Positions 1 to 7,170 are shown, counted from the first letter of the stretch. The stretch is 17,142 nt of DNA from Rubrobacter sp. (GCA_016781725.1 JADDPU010000178.1:1-17142); one strand, 5' to 3'. Numbers and translations are program-made. Notes: generated from the letters alone by a model not told the origin.

Positions 1-64
1 ATACTAAGGGTCGCGTAACGCCGGAAGACGGCCGGATGCGCGTCCTAGGCGAAAGGGGGACAGG

Positions 65-1405
65 TTGGGAACGGAGGAGCTGCTGGAGAGGCTCGAGAGG
101 GACGGCGTCGAGCACCTGTGGGTCACCTACCACGATTACAGCGGGGTAGCCGGGGCCAAGAGCGTGCCGAAGGAGCGCTTCCGGAGCGCCGTCGAGGACG
201 GCATCGTCTTCGCGCGGGCTAACCTGAACTTCGACGCGACCGATCACCAGCCCCCGGACGCGCACCTGCTCGCCGACTCCGGGGACTTCCTTGCGGTGCC
301 CGACCCCGACAGCTACGCGCTGCTGCCCCATTACCCGCGGACCGCGCGGGTGCACACGTGGATGCGGCTCGAGGACGGCTCGCCGTGGGAGGCCTGCCCC
401 CGCACGCGCTTGCTCACCGCCATCGAAGACTTGCGGGACGCAGGCTTCTCCGCCCGGGCCGCGCTCGAGCCCGAGTTCTATCTCCTGGTGCCAGACGGGT
501 CGGGCGGCTACGGGCCGGCCAACCGCGCCAGGATGTACACCCAGACCGGGCTCGCGCTCGTGGACGGGCTCGTGCGGGAGATAGTAGAGACCCTGGGCGA
601 GATGGGGGTAGCGGTCTCGCAATTCGACAAGGAGTACGGGGTGGGGCAGTACGAGATCACCGCCCGCCACGCCCCTCCCATGAAGGCCGTGGACGACTAC
701 CTCTCCCTCCGGCAGGTAGTGCGCGACGCGGCGCGCGAGGCAGGCTACGTAGCGACTTTCATGCCGAAGGTATACGCCGAGTGGCCCGGCAACAGCCTGC
801 ACGTCCACCTGAGCCTCTGGGACCCGTCGGGCGGGCGGGACCTCACCCCCTCGGAGGCGGACGACACCTCGCTCTCCGACGTGGGGCGGTGGTTTATGGG
901 CGGCCTCCTGGAGCACGCCGCGGCCCTGACCGGCCTCGGTTCCCCCACCCCCAACGGCTACAAGCGCCTCCAGCCCGGCTCCTGGGCGCCTGGGAACGTC
1001 TACTGGGGGCGCGGCAACCGCTCGGGTATGATCCGGGTCCCCGGCACGGGTAGGCGGCGTCACATCGAGCACCGCTCCGGGGACAATACCTGCCAGCCTT
1101 TCCTCTTCCTGACCGGCCTCCTCGCCGCCGGCCTCGACGGCATCCGCAACGAGACCGACCCTGGCCCCCCTTTCGAGAAGGACATCGGGCACGTCACCCC
1201 GGAGGAGATTAGGGAGGCAGGCATCACGGACCTGCCCCGCAGCCTCCCCGAGGCGCTGGACGCGCTCGAGGGGGATAGGGTAGTGGCGGGTGCCGTCGGC
1301 GAGGAGGCTTTGAAACATTTTCTGCTCATCAAACGCCACGAGCAGGCGCAGTACGACCTGCACGTGCACCCCTGGGAGCGCGACGCCTACCTGGAGTCCA
1401 ACTGA
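65..1405 (+). CDS. Glutamine synthetase family protein (GlnA-type amide ligase)
   Basis: A 446-aa member of the glutamine synthetase fold, which joins an amine or ammonia to a glutamate-like carboxylate using ATP. Visible: N-terminal beta-grasp segment (about 15-100, with HDYSGVAGAKSVP), then catalytic motifs in order: EPEF (metal-binding E135 and E137), KEYGVGQYE (E190, E197), GNSLHVHLSL (H246/H248), NGYKRLQPGSWAP (297-309), NRSGMIRVP (318-326) and HIEHR (333-337). The C-terminal LPRSLPEALDALEGDRV and KRHEQAQYD segments are typical of the family. The TTG start is chosen from an AAAGGGGGA ribosome binding site 4 to 5 nt upstream. The segment after HIEHR reads SGDNTCQPF rather than the usual P-D...NP-Y of true glutamine synthetases, so the substrate is probably not plain ammonia plus glutamate; gamma-glutamyl-amine or polyamine ligases are alternatives. 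It leads a three-gene operon with a peptidase-like protein and an amidohydrolase. Family certain, substrate unknown. Confidence 0.9.
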   Translation: MGTEELLERLERDGVEHLWVTYHDYSGVAGAKSVPKERFRSAVEDGIVFARANLNFDATDHQPPDAHLLADSGDFLAVPDPDSYALLPHYPRTARVHTWMRLEDGSPWEACPRTRLLTAIEDLRDAGFSARAALEPEFYLLVPDGSGGYGPANRARMYTQTGLALVDGLVREIVETLGEMGVAVSQFDKEYGVGQYEITARHAPPMKAVDDYLSLRQVVRDAAREAGYVATFMPKVYAEWPGNSLHVHLSLWDPSGGRDLTPSEADDTSLSDVGRWFMGGLLEHAAALTGLGSPTPNGYKRLQPGSWAPGNVYWGRGNRSGMIRVPGTGRRRHIEHRSGDNTCQPFLFLTGLLAAGLDGIRNETDPGPPFEKDIGHVTPEEIREAGITDLPRSLPEALDALEGDRVVAGAVGEEALKHFLLIKRHEQAQYDLHVHPWERDAYLESN

Positions 1406-1422
1406 GCGCCTCGTATCCCGTC

Positions 1423-2247
1423 GTGCCCGGGCTGACGGGGGGGATACCGGGTCCGGCCGCCGTCGTACCGGGGCCTCCGGAACTCGCGGCGCTCTACGAG
1501 CGCGCCATCCCCCAGAAAGACGGGCTCTGCGGACCGTTCTGGGGAGCGCTCGTCCTCTCGGCCTTCGGCCGCCCGGCGGAGGCGGAGGCCGTCGCCCTGC
1601 GCGCCGGTACCGTACTGGCCGAAGGGGACCCTGAGCGCTGGCTCCCGCCCGGCGCCGTTCCCCGCACCGACTACCGCGTCCCGCTCCCGACCACGCGTGA
1701 CGGAACCCTCGCGGGGACCTCGGCCACGGGGCTCGCACGCGCGGTCGAGGAGCTCTCTGAGGGTGAGATCTCGGTCCTGCCCGTTGCTGGGCCGTGGAGC
1801 GCCGAAGCCGTGGTGGGCCTCATCGAGGTGTCCTCCGCCACGCCGGGCTGCGTGCTCGTCGCCAACTGCCGCACCGGGCGCCTTTGGGGCTCCCGCGCGG
1901 ACCCGAAGCTCCTGCTAGCCCACCTGCTCGGCGGCGCCGGCGCGGTCCCGGCCCCCGACTGGGACGTCGGGCACTTCGTCCAGCTCGTGGCGGCCGTGCG
2001 GGGTCCGGGCGGCACCCTCGTGGCCGTGCGAGACACCTACCCCGGGCTCGGCTGGGGCGGCCACCACCTCCAGCCGGCCGGCGCCGTGGCGGCGGCGCTC
2101 GACAGGGACGACGGCGCGGAGGGCGGCGTTCTGTGTCTGTGTCCACCCTCCGAGGCGGGGGCGCTGCGCGCACGCCTCGAAGCCGCCGGACGCGGGCTGC
2201 GTCACTGGGACAACGGAACGCCCGACGGCTGGCGGCGCGGTGGTTGA
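1423..2247 (+). CDS. Papain/C39-like cysteine peptidase-like protein (resembles DUF6885)
   Basis: A 274-aa protein starting at GTG, 17 nt after the ligase stop codon. I recall similar actinobacterial proteins as DUF6885, but that name is from memory. The residues fit a papain-like cysteine peptidase of the C39 type: Q31 and C36 in PQKDGLCGPFWGAL (oxyanion Gln then nucleophile Cys at the start of a helix), H184 in VGHFVQLVAAV, and D204 in VRDTYPGLG. The order Cys-His-Asp and the GHFVxLV / xDxxPG layout match C39 and related transpeptidase folds. No signal peptide or membrane segment is seen, so it should be cytoplasmic. The 3' end overlaps the M20 gene by 8 nt, implying translational coupling. 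It could cleave or transfer a peptide or gamma-glutamyl bond in the product of the neighbouring ligase, but that is inference. Gene reality is well supported by its operon position and motif conservation. Confidence 0.75.
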   Translation: MPGLTGGIPGPAAVVPGPPELAALYERAIPQKDGLCGPFWGALVLSAFGRPAEAEAVALRAGTVLAEGDPERWLPPGAVPRTDYRVPLPTTRDGTLAGTSATGLARAVEELSEGEISVLPVAGPWSAEAVVGLIEVSSATPGCVLVANCRTGRLWGSRADPKLLLAHLLGGAGAVPAPDWDVGHFVQLVAAVRGPGGTLVAVRDTYPGLGWGGHHLQPAGAVAAALDRDDGAEGGVLCLCPPSEAGALRARLEAAGRGLRHWDNGTPDGWRRGG

Positions 2248-3406
2248 GCTCCTCGACCTTCTCCTCGGGGGGATCGAAGAGGAGCTGCCTTTCGCGCTCG
2301 CCCTGCGCGAGCGGCTTCACGCGAACCCGGAACCCAGCCATATGGAGCGTGGGACGGCCCGGCTCGTCGCTGAGGCCCTGGCGGACGAGGAGACGCGGTC
2401 GGTCGCCGGCAACGGTCTGCTCGCCCGGACGGGACCGTCTGGATCGGGGGCGGTGGTCGTGCGGGCCGAGCTCGACGCTCTCCCCATAACCGAGGAGACG
2501 GGCGCGCCTTTCGCCTCCACCAACGGCATGATGCACGCGTGCGGTCATGACGTCCACATGGCCGCCCTCGCCGCCTTCTTCCGCGCCGCTCGACGCCTGG
2601 ACGGGTTGCTCCCGGCACCCCTCGTCGCGCTCTACCAGCCGAGCGAAGAGGCCTATCCTTCGGGGGCGGATCTGGTGGTGCGCGAAGGCGTACTGGAAGG
2701 CGAGACAGCGGCAGTGGTCGCCGCGCACGTTCATCCGGATCTACCCTGGAGAGCGGTGAGCGTCGAGGCGGGCGCCGTCAACGCGTCCTCGGACAACCTG
2801 CGCATCGTGGTCGAAGGGGAGGGCGGCCACGGGGCATACCCGCACCGGGCGCGGGACCCTATCCTCGCCCTCTCCCACCTCCTCGTAGCGTTGCAATCCG
2901 TGGTTAGCCGCCGGCTCGACCCGATGCATCCGGGCGTCCTCAGCGTCGGTTGGCTTCGCTCGGGGTCCGCGGAGAACGTGATCCCTGGCAGGGCCGAGGC
3001 GGGCGCGACGCTCCGCGTGCTCGCACCGGAGGATAGGCGGCCTCTCCGGGAAGCCGCCCTGGAGATAGCGGAGCACACGGCCCGCGCCCACGGCTGCGCG
3101 GTGTGGGTCGAGGTCACAGAAGGAGAACCCGCCACGGTCAACGATCCGGCCTTCGCCGCCGCCGCGCGTTCGCTCCTGCCCAAGGCCGGTCTAGCTCTGG
3201 GCCCACCAATGAGGTCATGCGGCTCCGACGACTTCGGTTTCTACGGCCGCGTGGCCCCCTCGCTCATGGCGTTCGTGGGCCTCGAGGGCGCGCCGGACTC
3301 GCCGCAAGCAGCCCTTCACCATCCGCGGTTCCTACCACCCGAGGAGGCGGTAGGGCTAGTGGCTCGGACGCAGGCAGTCGCCTACGTGGCCGCCGCCTCG
3401 GCGTGA
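2240..3406 (+). CDS. M20 family metallo-amidohydrolase (hippurate hydrolase / N-acyl-amino-acid amidohydrolase type)
   Basis: A 388-aa cytosolic amidohydrolase that cuts N-acyl-amino acids or related amides using a two-metal centre. Visible signatures: VRAELDALPITEETGAPFAS (74-93), MHACGHDVHMA with ligands C101 and H103, QPSEEA (E136/E137, general base and ligand), H163 in AAHVHP, the inserted dimerisation domain (about 175-290) with GHGAYPH (H197/H202), and C-terminal ALHHPRF His. This set is that of the hippuricase / IAA-amino-acid hydrolase branch of M20, usually 380-400 aa, so the length is normal. The GTG start overlaps the upstream stop codon by 8 nt. Linked to an amide ligase, it may remove or recycle the amide that the ligase makes, or hydrolyse a related conjugate. 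The exact substrate cannot be read from sequence. Confidence 0.92.
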   Translation: MVELLDLLLGGIEEELPFALALRERLHANPEPSHMERGTARLVAEALADEETRSVAGNGLLARTGPSGSGAVVVRAELDALPITEETGAPFASTNGMMHACGHDVHMAALAAFFRAARRLDGLLPAPLVALYQPSEEAYPSGADLVVREGVLEGETAAVVAAHVHPDLPWRAVSVEAGAVNASSDNLRIVVEGEGGHGAYPHRARDPILALSHLLVALQSVVSRRLDPMHPGVLSVGWLRSGSAENVIPGRAEAGATLRVLAPEDRRPLREAALEIAEHTARAHGCAVWVEVTEGEPATVNDPAFAAAARSLLPKAGLALGPPMRSCGSDDFGFYGRVAPSLMAFVGLEGAPDSPQAALHHPRFLPPEEAVGLVARTQAVAYVAAASA

Positions 3407-3537
3407 GGCCATCCCCGGGCCGTTCCGCCTTTGAAGTAGGGTAGACGGCGTCCCGGCCCTCGCGACCGGAACACCCGAATAGGGGGCGTATACGCTCGGG
3501 GCGCTGCGCCCACACGTCCCCCGCCTACTATTCTGGC

Positions 3538-3543
3538 TATACT
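3538..3543 (+). promoter_or_regulatory. Putative −10 element of the DUF554 gene, nearly leaderless
   Basis: TATACT ends only 10 nt before the ATG at 3554, so transcription starting about 7 nt downstream of it would leave a 5' leader of about 4 nt. No ribosome binding site is visible before the ATG, which agrees with leaderless translation. A clear −35 hexamer is not seen. The preceding intergenic DNA (3407-3537) shows nothing else I can name. Confidence 0.4.
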
Positions 3544-3553
3544 GGCACCCGCC

Positions 3554-4246
3554 ATGGGCCTTGGGACCGCCATAAACGTAGTAGCGGTGCTGGTCGGCGG
3601 TGGGATCGGGACCCTCGCCGGCGCGAGGCTGCCCGAAGGGATGCGCTCGACCGCGATGCAGGCCATCGGCATAGTTACGTTGCTGGTCGGCGTCACCAAT
3701 TTTCTAAAGTTCGACAACGCGCTCGTGCCGCTCGTGAGCGTCGTCGCCGGGCTGGTCGTGGGCGAGCTTCTCCGGATAGAGACAGCGCTCAAGCGGTTGG
3801 GGGATCGATTGGAGAAGCGGTTCTCTAAGGGGGAGAGCCCGGTCAGCCGGGCGTTCGTGACGACCAGCCTCCTGTTCTGCGTCGGGCCGCTCACCATCAT
3901 AGGCTCCTTGGAGGACGGCCTGAGGGGCGACTACAGCCTCCTCGCCCTAAAGAGCGCTCTGGACTTTATCGCGGCGCTCACCTTCGCGTCAGTGCTCGGC
4001 TGGGGCGTCTTGCTCTCTGCCGGGACGGTGCTCCTCGTGCAGGGTTCGCTAACGCTCGGGGCGGGTTTTATGGACGCGATCGTTACCGGGGCCATGATCT
4101 CCGCGACGACGGCGGCCGGCGGCGTCCTGATCGTGGGTCTCGGTCTGAACCTGCTCGAGCTAAAGGAGATCAGGGTCGCGAACATGCTTCCCGCGCTGCT
4201 TTTCGCCCCGTTGCTCGTAGCTGCCGCGCCCCTGTGGCCGCTCTGA
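3554..4246 (+). CDS. DUF554 family integral membrane protein (YdfK/YqgA-like)
   Basis: A 230-aa polytopic membrane protein. It opens with the family signature GTAINVVAVLVGGGIGTLAG (residues 4-23), followed by hydrophobic spans near 34-48, 56-72, 107-120, 130-148, 153-170, 175-198 and 210-228. A charged cytoplasmic loop lies at about 75-97 (RIETALKRLGDRLEKRF). DUF554 proteins such as E. coli YqgA and B. subtilis YdfK are conserved membrane proteins of unknown function, sometimes thought to be transporters. Length is normal for the family. The ATG start is supported by the N-terminal family motif and by the promoter only 10 nt upstream. It stands alone: a 147-nt gap precedes it and a separate small-protein pair follows. 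Function is unknown. Confidence 0.9.
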   Translation: MGLGTAINVVAVLVGGGIGTLAGARLPEGMRSTAMQAIGIVTLLVGVTNFLKFDNALVPLVSVVAGLVVGELLRIETALKRLGDRLEKRFSKGESPVSRAFVTTSLLFCVGPLTIIGSLEDGLRGDYSLLALKSALDFIAALTFASVLGWGVLLSAGTVLLVQGSLTLGAGFMDAIVTGAMISATTAAGGVLIVGLGLNLLELKEIRVANMLPALLFAPLLVAAAPLWPL

Positions 4247-4270
4247 CTTCCCCGCGCCCGGCGGATACTC

Positions 4271-4276
4271 TAATAT
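4271..4276 (+). promoter_or_regulatory. Putative −10 element for the small-protein pair
   Basis: TAATAT lies in an AT-rich island of an otherwise GC-rich gap, followed by TGGTCC. The start codon of the first small gene is 36 nt downstream and has its own GAGGAGAGGG ribosome binding site. The −35 region is not recognisable. Support is weak. Confidence 0.3.
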
Positions 4277-4312
4277 TGGTCCGAAGGTGAAGATAGCCGA
4301 GAGGAGAGGGAT

Positions 4313-4534
4313 ATGGAGGGACGCGACCGCGAGTGGCGCGGCAGCCCGCTGGACGTGGCTGAGAGCAGCATGGACCCGTACGGCATCAGGGAGGTCGTGG
4401 TCGAGTTCGACAACGGCGACGAGGACGTCCTGCGTCCCAAGCGGCGCGAGGCCTACGAGTCCTACGAGCTGCACCAGCTGGGGACCTACCTCGACACCCT
4501 TGCTCACGGCGTCCGAAAAGGCAAGAAAAACTAG
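4313..4534 (+). CDS. Small conserved-looking protein, first of a tandem pair
   Basis: A 73-aa acidic/basic mixed protein of unknown function. The ATG follows a strong GAGGAGAGGG site with 3-nt spacing, which argues that it is a real gene. The core, GIREVVVEFDNGDEDVLRP followed by ELHQLGTYLDTLAHG, predicts a beta hairpin and then a helix. The same pattern is repeated in the next gene (VTRVVVRYSDG... then ELKKVISRA), so the two are probably old duplicates. The C terminus is lysine-rich (RKGKKN). No signal peptide or membrane span. Spacing to the next gene is 18 nt, so they are probably cotranscribed. No family name recognised. Confidence 0.75.
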   Translation: MEGRDREWRGSPLDVAESSMDPYGIREVVVEFDNGDEDVLRPKRREAYESYELHQLGTYLDTLAHGVRKGKKN

Positions 4535-4552
4535 CCCGAAACGGAGGAAGCT

Positions 4553-4777
4553 TTGCACGGCATACAGCGAACCCGCAGGACGCAGGGCCCGGTGGACGGT
4601 AGCGTCGGGGTAACCCGGGTCGTAGTCCGCTACTCGGACGGCCGCGTGATGAACTTCGTGCCAGACGCCGGCCGGGAGACGTTCTCAGAGGACGACATGC
4701 TCGAGCTCAAGAAGGTGATAAGCAGGGCCTCCTCGGCGGCGGAGTGGGCCGACATCAACACCCGGTTGGGGTTCTAG
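4553..4777 (+). CDS. Small conserved-looking protein, second of a tandem pair
   Basis: A 74-aa protein starting at TTG, with ACGGAGGAAGC placed correctly upstream. Its core, VTRVVVRYSDGRVMNFVPD, then an acidic linker and EDDMLELKKVISRASSAAEWADI, parallels the preceding small protein in the order of a V-V-V-x-[FY]-x-[ND]-G beta hairpin, a proline-containing turn and an E-L-rich helix. It ends 6 nt before the convergent DUF2630-like gene, with no terminator visible between the two. Function is unknown. It could be a small adaptor or regulatory domain that acts with its neighbour, for example as a heterodimer, but this is speculation. Confidence 0.75.
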   Translation: MHGIQRTRRTQGPVDGSVGVTRVVVRYSDGRVMNFVPDAGRETFSEDDMLELKKVISRASSAAEWADINTRLGF

Positions 4778-4783
4778 GGCACC

Positions 4784-5026
4784 TCACCTGCCGGGCGCGT
4801 CGCGGCCAGGGTCGACAGGGTAACGGCCGAAGAGGTCCGTATTCAGGTCGACCTGCCCGCCGGCCAGCTCCCGGCGCCCGAGGTCCCACAATACCTGCAG
4901 GTCGTGGTCGATCTCCCCGAGACGGGCTTGGTCTCGGGCGCTCGCGTGGTGCGCGCCCTCGCGGGCCACGAGCCGCTCGCGCTCCTCGGAGAGCTCTTCG
5001 ATCTTCCGCATAATGCCCCGTGCCAC
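4784..5026 (-). CDS. DUF2630-like small helical protein
   Basis: An 80-aa protein, mostly helical and highly charged. The pattern IMRKIEELSEERERLV, a short linker, then ARLGEIDHDLQVLWDLGRRE resembles the actinobacterial DUF2630 family (IHALVEEEHxLR ... RLxxLEVxLDQCWDLLRQRR). The GTG start at 5026 is preceded by GGGAGG with 5-nt spacing; an alternative ATG at 5011 lacks such a site. It is transcribed divergently from the methylmalonyl-CoA epimerase gene (101-nt gap) and ends 6 nt from the convergent small gene. DUF2630 function is unknown. Family assignment is by motif recollection only. Confidence 0.7.
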   Translation of the reverse strand: MARGIMRKIEELSEERERLVAREGAHHASARDQARLGEIDHDLQVLWDLGRRELAGGQVDLNTDLFGRYPVDPGRDAPGR

Positions 5027-5092
5027 CCCTGCCTCCCAACGCGTCCGGTCCTCAGGGATTCAACCGGAAGGCCGCACGCGGCGGCTTTGCTC

Positions 5093-5098
5093 TACAAT
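5093..5098 (+). promoter_or_regulatory. Putative −10 element of the epimerase-mutase operon
   Basis: TACAAT sits 29 nt before the epimerase ATG in the divergent intergenic region, leaving room for a short leader containing GCGGAGGAAGG. No good −35 hexamer is found 16-18 nt upstream. No cobalamin riboswitch (B12 box) is present. Confidence 0.35.
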
Positions 5099-5127
5099 CT
5101 GTGCTCGTGGCGAGCGGAGGAAGGCTA

Positions 5128-5535
5128 ATGCTGAGCAGGATCTACCATCTTGGCTACGCGGTGGAGGACATCGGGGCCGCGTCCCGGTTCTACAGGGAGA
5201 ACTTCGGCGCAAACCCGGGGGAGCCCGAGGTCGTCGAGGAGCAGGGGATCGTCGCTACGATGTTCCGGGTCGGGGAGTCGAGCATCGAGCTCGTGCAGCC
5301 GACCCGCCCCGACTCCCCGGTCGCCAAGTTCCTCGCCAAACGCGGCGAGGGCTTCCACCACGTCGCCTTCCAGGTCGAGGACCTGCAGAAGGCCCTGGCG
5401 GAGCTGAAACGGGGCGGCGTGGAGCTCATAGACGAGGAGCCGAGGCGGGGGGCGGGGGGCACCAGGATGGCCTTCGTCCACCCGAAAAGCGCCTTCGGGG
5501 TCCTCACCGAGCTAGTAGAATTGCCCGAAGGGTAA
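5128..5535 (+). CDS. mce: Methylmalonyl-CoA epimerase
   Basis: A 135-aa VOC-fold enzyme that interconverts (R)- and (S)-methylmalonyl-CoA, linking propionyl-CoA carboxylation to the mutase encoded next. Two beta-alpha-beta-beta-beta modules are visible: IYHLGYAVEDIGAASRFY (metal ligand H7) with SSIELVQP, then FHHVAFQVEDLQKAL (H78) with AFVHPKSAFGVLTELVE (E129). The HPKSxxGVLxEL signature is typical of the family and the length is normal. The ATG at 5128 is preceded by GCGGAGGAAGGC; a longer reading frame upstream (to 5020) lacks family similarity. The mutase gene begins 21 nt downstream, so the two are an operon for methylmalonyl-CoA to succinyl-CoA conversion. Confidence 0.93.
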   Translation: MLSRIYHLGYAVEDIGAASRFYRENFGANPGEPEVVEEQGIVATMFRVGESSIELVQPTRPDSPVAKFLAKRGEGFHHVAFQVEDLQKALAELKRGGVELIDEEPRRGAGGTRMAFVHPKSAFGVLTELVELPEG

Positions 5536-5556
5536 GTCGAGAGGGAAGGACACGGC

Positions 5557-7158
5557 ATGGACGTCGAGAGACGCGAGGACAAGCGCCGCACGGAGTCCGG
5601 GATCGAGGTCAAACCCTTCTACGGGCCCGACGATTTGGAAGGCTTCGACTACTCGGAGAAGCTCGGGGACCCGGGCGAGTACCCGTTTACCCGCGGCCCC
5701 TACCCGAGCATGTACCGCGGCAGGCCCTGGACCATGCGCCAGTACGCCGGCTTCGGCACGGCCAAAGAGACCAACGCCCGCTTCAAGTACCTGACCGAGA
5801 ACGGCCAGACCGGGCTCTCCGTCGCCTTCGACCTCCCGACCCAGATGGGCCGCGACTCGGACCACGAGCTCGCCCTCGGCGAGGTCGGAAAGGTAGGGGT
5901 AGCCATCGACTCCCTCCTCGACATGCGCGACCTCTTCGACGGCATCCCCCTCGAGGACGTCTCGACCTCGATGACTATAAACGCCACAGCCTCCATCCTC
6001 TTGCTCCTCTACTCCCTCGTCGCCGAGGAGCAGGGCGCGCCGGCACAGAGCGTCACGGGGACCACCCAGAACGACATCCTCAAGGAGTACCTGGCGCGCG
6101 GCACTTACATCTATCCGCCAAAGCCCTCGATGAGGGTCACCACCGACACTTTCGCCTACTGCGCCAAAGAGTTGCCGCGCTGGAACACCATCTCCATCAG
6201 CGGGTACCACATCAGGGAGGCGGGCTCGACCGCCGTGCAGGAGCTCGCCTTCACGCTCTCGAACGCCATAGCCTACGTCGAGGCGGCGGTGGAGGCTGGC
6301 CTCGCGGTCGAGCAGTTCGCCCCGAGGCTCTCCTTCTTCTTCAACGCCCACAACGACCTCTTCCAGGAGGTCGCCAAGTACCGGGCGGCGCGGAGGATGT
6401 GGGCGAGGATCATGCACGAGCGTTTCGGCGCAACCGACGAGAAGAGCCAGAAGTTGCGCTTCCACACCCAGACCGCCGGCTCCTCCCTCACCGCCCAGCA
6501 GGCCGAGAACAACGTCGTCAGGACCACCGTGCAGGCGCTCTCGGCGGTCCTCGGCGGTACCCAGAGCCTCCACACCAACGCCTTTGACGAGGCGCTCGCC
6601 CTCCCGACCGAGCGCAGCGCCCGCATAGCCCTAAGAACCCAGCAGATCCTCGCGAGCGAGGGCGGCGTCACCGAGACCGCCGACCCGCTGGCCGGCTCCT
6701 ACTACGTGGAGTCGCTGACCGACGCCGTCGAGGAGGAGGCTTGGGATTACATCCGCCGCATCGACGCCCTGGGCGGGTCGGTCAAGGCCATCGAGGAGCG
6801 CTTTATGCAGCGCGAGATCGAGGAGTCCGCCTACCGCTACCAGCGCGAGGTCGAGAGGGAGGAGCGCATCATCGTCGGCGTCAATCGCTACGCCGGCGCA
6901 GCCGGCGACGAGGACCCCGACATGGAGCTGCACGCCGTCGACGAGTCGATCCGCGACCGGCAGACCGAGCGGCTCGCCGAACTGCGGGAGACCCGCGACA
7001 GCGGTGCCGTAGCGAGGGCGCTCGCCGACCTCAGGAGCGCCGCGGAGGGCTCGAAGAACCTCCTCTATCCCATGAAGGTCGCTCTCGCCGAGCTCGCCAC
7101 CCTGGGCGAGGTCTCCGACACTTTGCGCGAAGTCTTCGGGGAGTACCGGCCCTCCTGA
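5557..7158 (+). CDS. Methylmalonyl-CoA mutase, large catalytic subunit (no B12-binding domain)
   Basis: A 533-aa TIM-barrel subunit that rearranges (R)-methylmalonyl-CoA to succinyl-CoA by adenosylcobalamin radical chemistry. Visible: N-terminal substrate-channel segment YPFTRGPYPSMYRGRPW, RQYAGF (Y63, equivalent to the substrate-contacting Tyr), GLSVAFDLPTQMGRDSDH, TGTTQNDILKEYLARGTYIYPP, PSMRV (R193, which binds the carboxylate in true methylmalonyl-CoA mutases), and SISGYHIREAG (H218). Tyr and Arg at these two sites favour methylmalonyl-CoA over isobutyryl-CoA. The chain stops after the linker, so the roughly 130-aa cobalamin domain with DxHxxG is absent. It must work with a separate small subunit, which is not found in this window. 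AGGGAAGGA precedes the ATG by 6 nt. The TGA stop lies in the loop of a hairpin. Confidence 0.93.
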   Translation: MDVERREDKRRTESGIEVKPFYGPDDLEGFDYSEKLGDPGEYPFTRGPYPSMYRGRPWTMRQYAGFGTAKETNARFKYLTENGQTGLSVAFDLPTQMGRDSDHELALGEVGKVGVAIDSLLDMRDLFDGIPLEDVSTSMTINATASILLLLYSLVAEEQGAPAQSVTGTTQNDILKEYLARGTYIYPPKPSMRVTTDTFAYCAKELPRWNTISISGYHIREAGSTAVQELAFTLSNAIAYVEAAVEAGLAVEQFAPRLSFFFNAHNDLFQEVAKYRAARRMWARIMHERFGATDEKSQKLRFHTQTAGSSLTAQQAENNVVRTTVQALSAVLGGTQSLHTNAFDEALALPTERSARIALRTQQILASEGGVTETADPLAGSYYVESLTDAVEEEAWDYIRRIDALGGSVKAIEERFMQREIEESAYRYQREVEREERIIVGVNRYAGAAGDEDPDMELHAVDESIRDRQTERLAELRETRDSGAVARALADLRSAAEGSKNLLYPMKVALAELATLGEVSDTLREVFGEYRPS

Positions 7159-7170
7159 CGGAGGGTACTC
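7141..7170 (+). terminator. Hairpin around the mutase stop codon, possible terminator
   Basis: GAGTA / TACTC and CCCTCC / GGAGGG form an 11-bp two-part stem with a 4-nt bulge on the left arm (CCGG) and the loop TGAC. The loop contains the mutase TGA stop codon. No T-run follows, so if it terminates it does so without a classical U-tract. It may instead protect the 3' end or separate the operon from the riboswitch transcript. Confidence 0.4.

Noticed and set aside
5027..5127. Possible cobalamin riboswitch before the B12-dependent mutase operon
   Set aside because: No B12 box or long structured leader; the gap is 101 nt with only a −10-like element.
5013..6587. Long open frame of 524 codons on the + strand across the epimerase and mutase genes
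   Set aside because: It is the +1 shifted shadow of high-GC real genes; its product is arginine/proline-rich with no family motif, and the real frames carry complete catalytic signatures.
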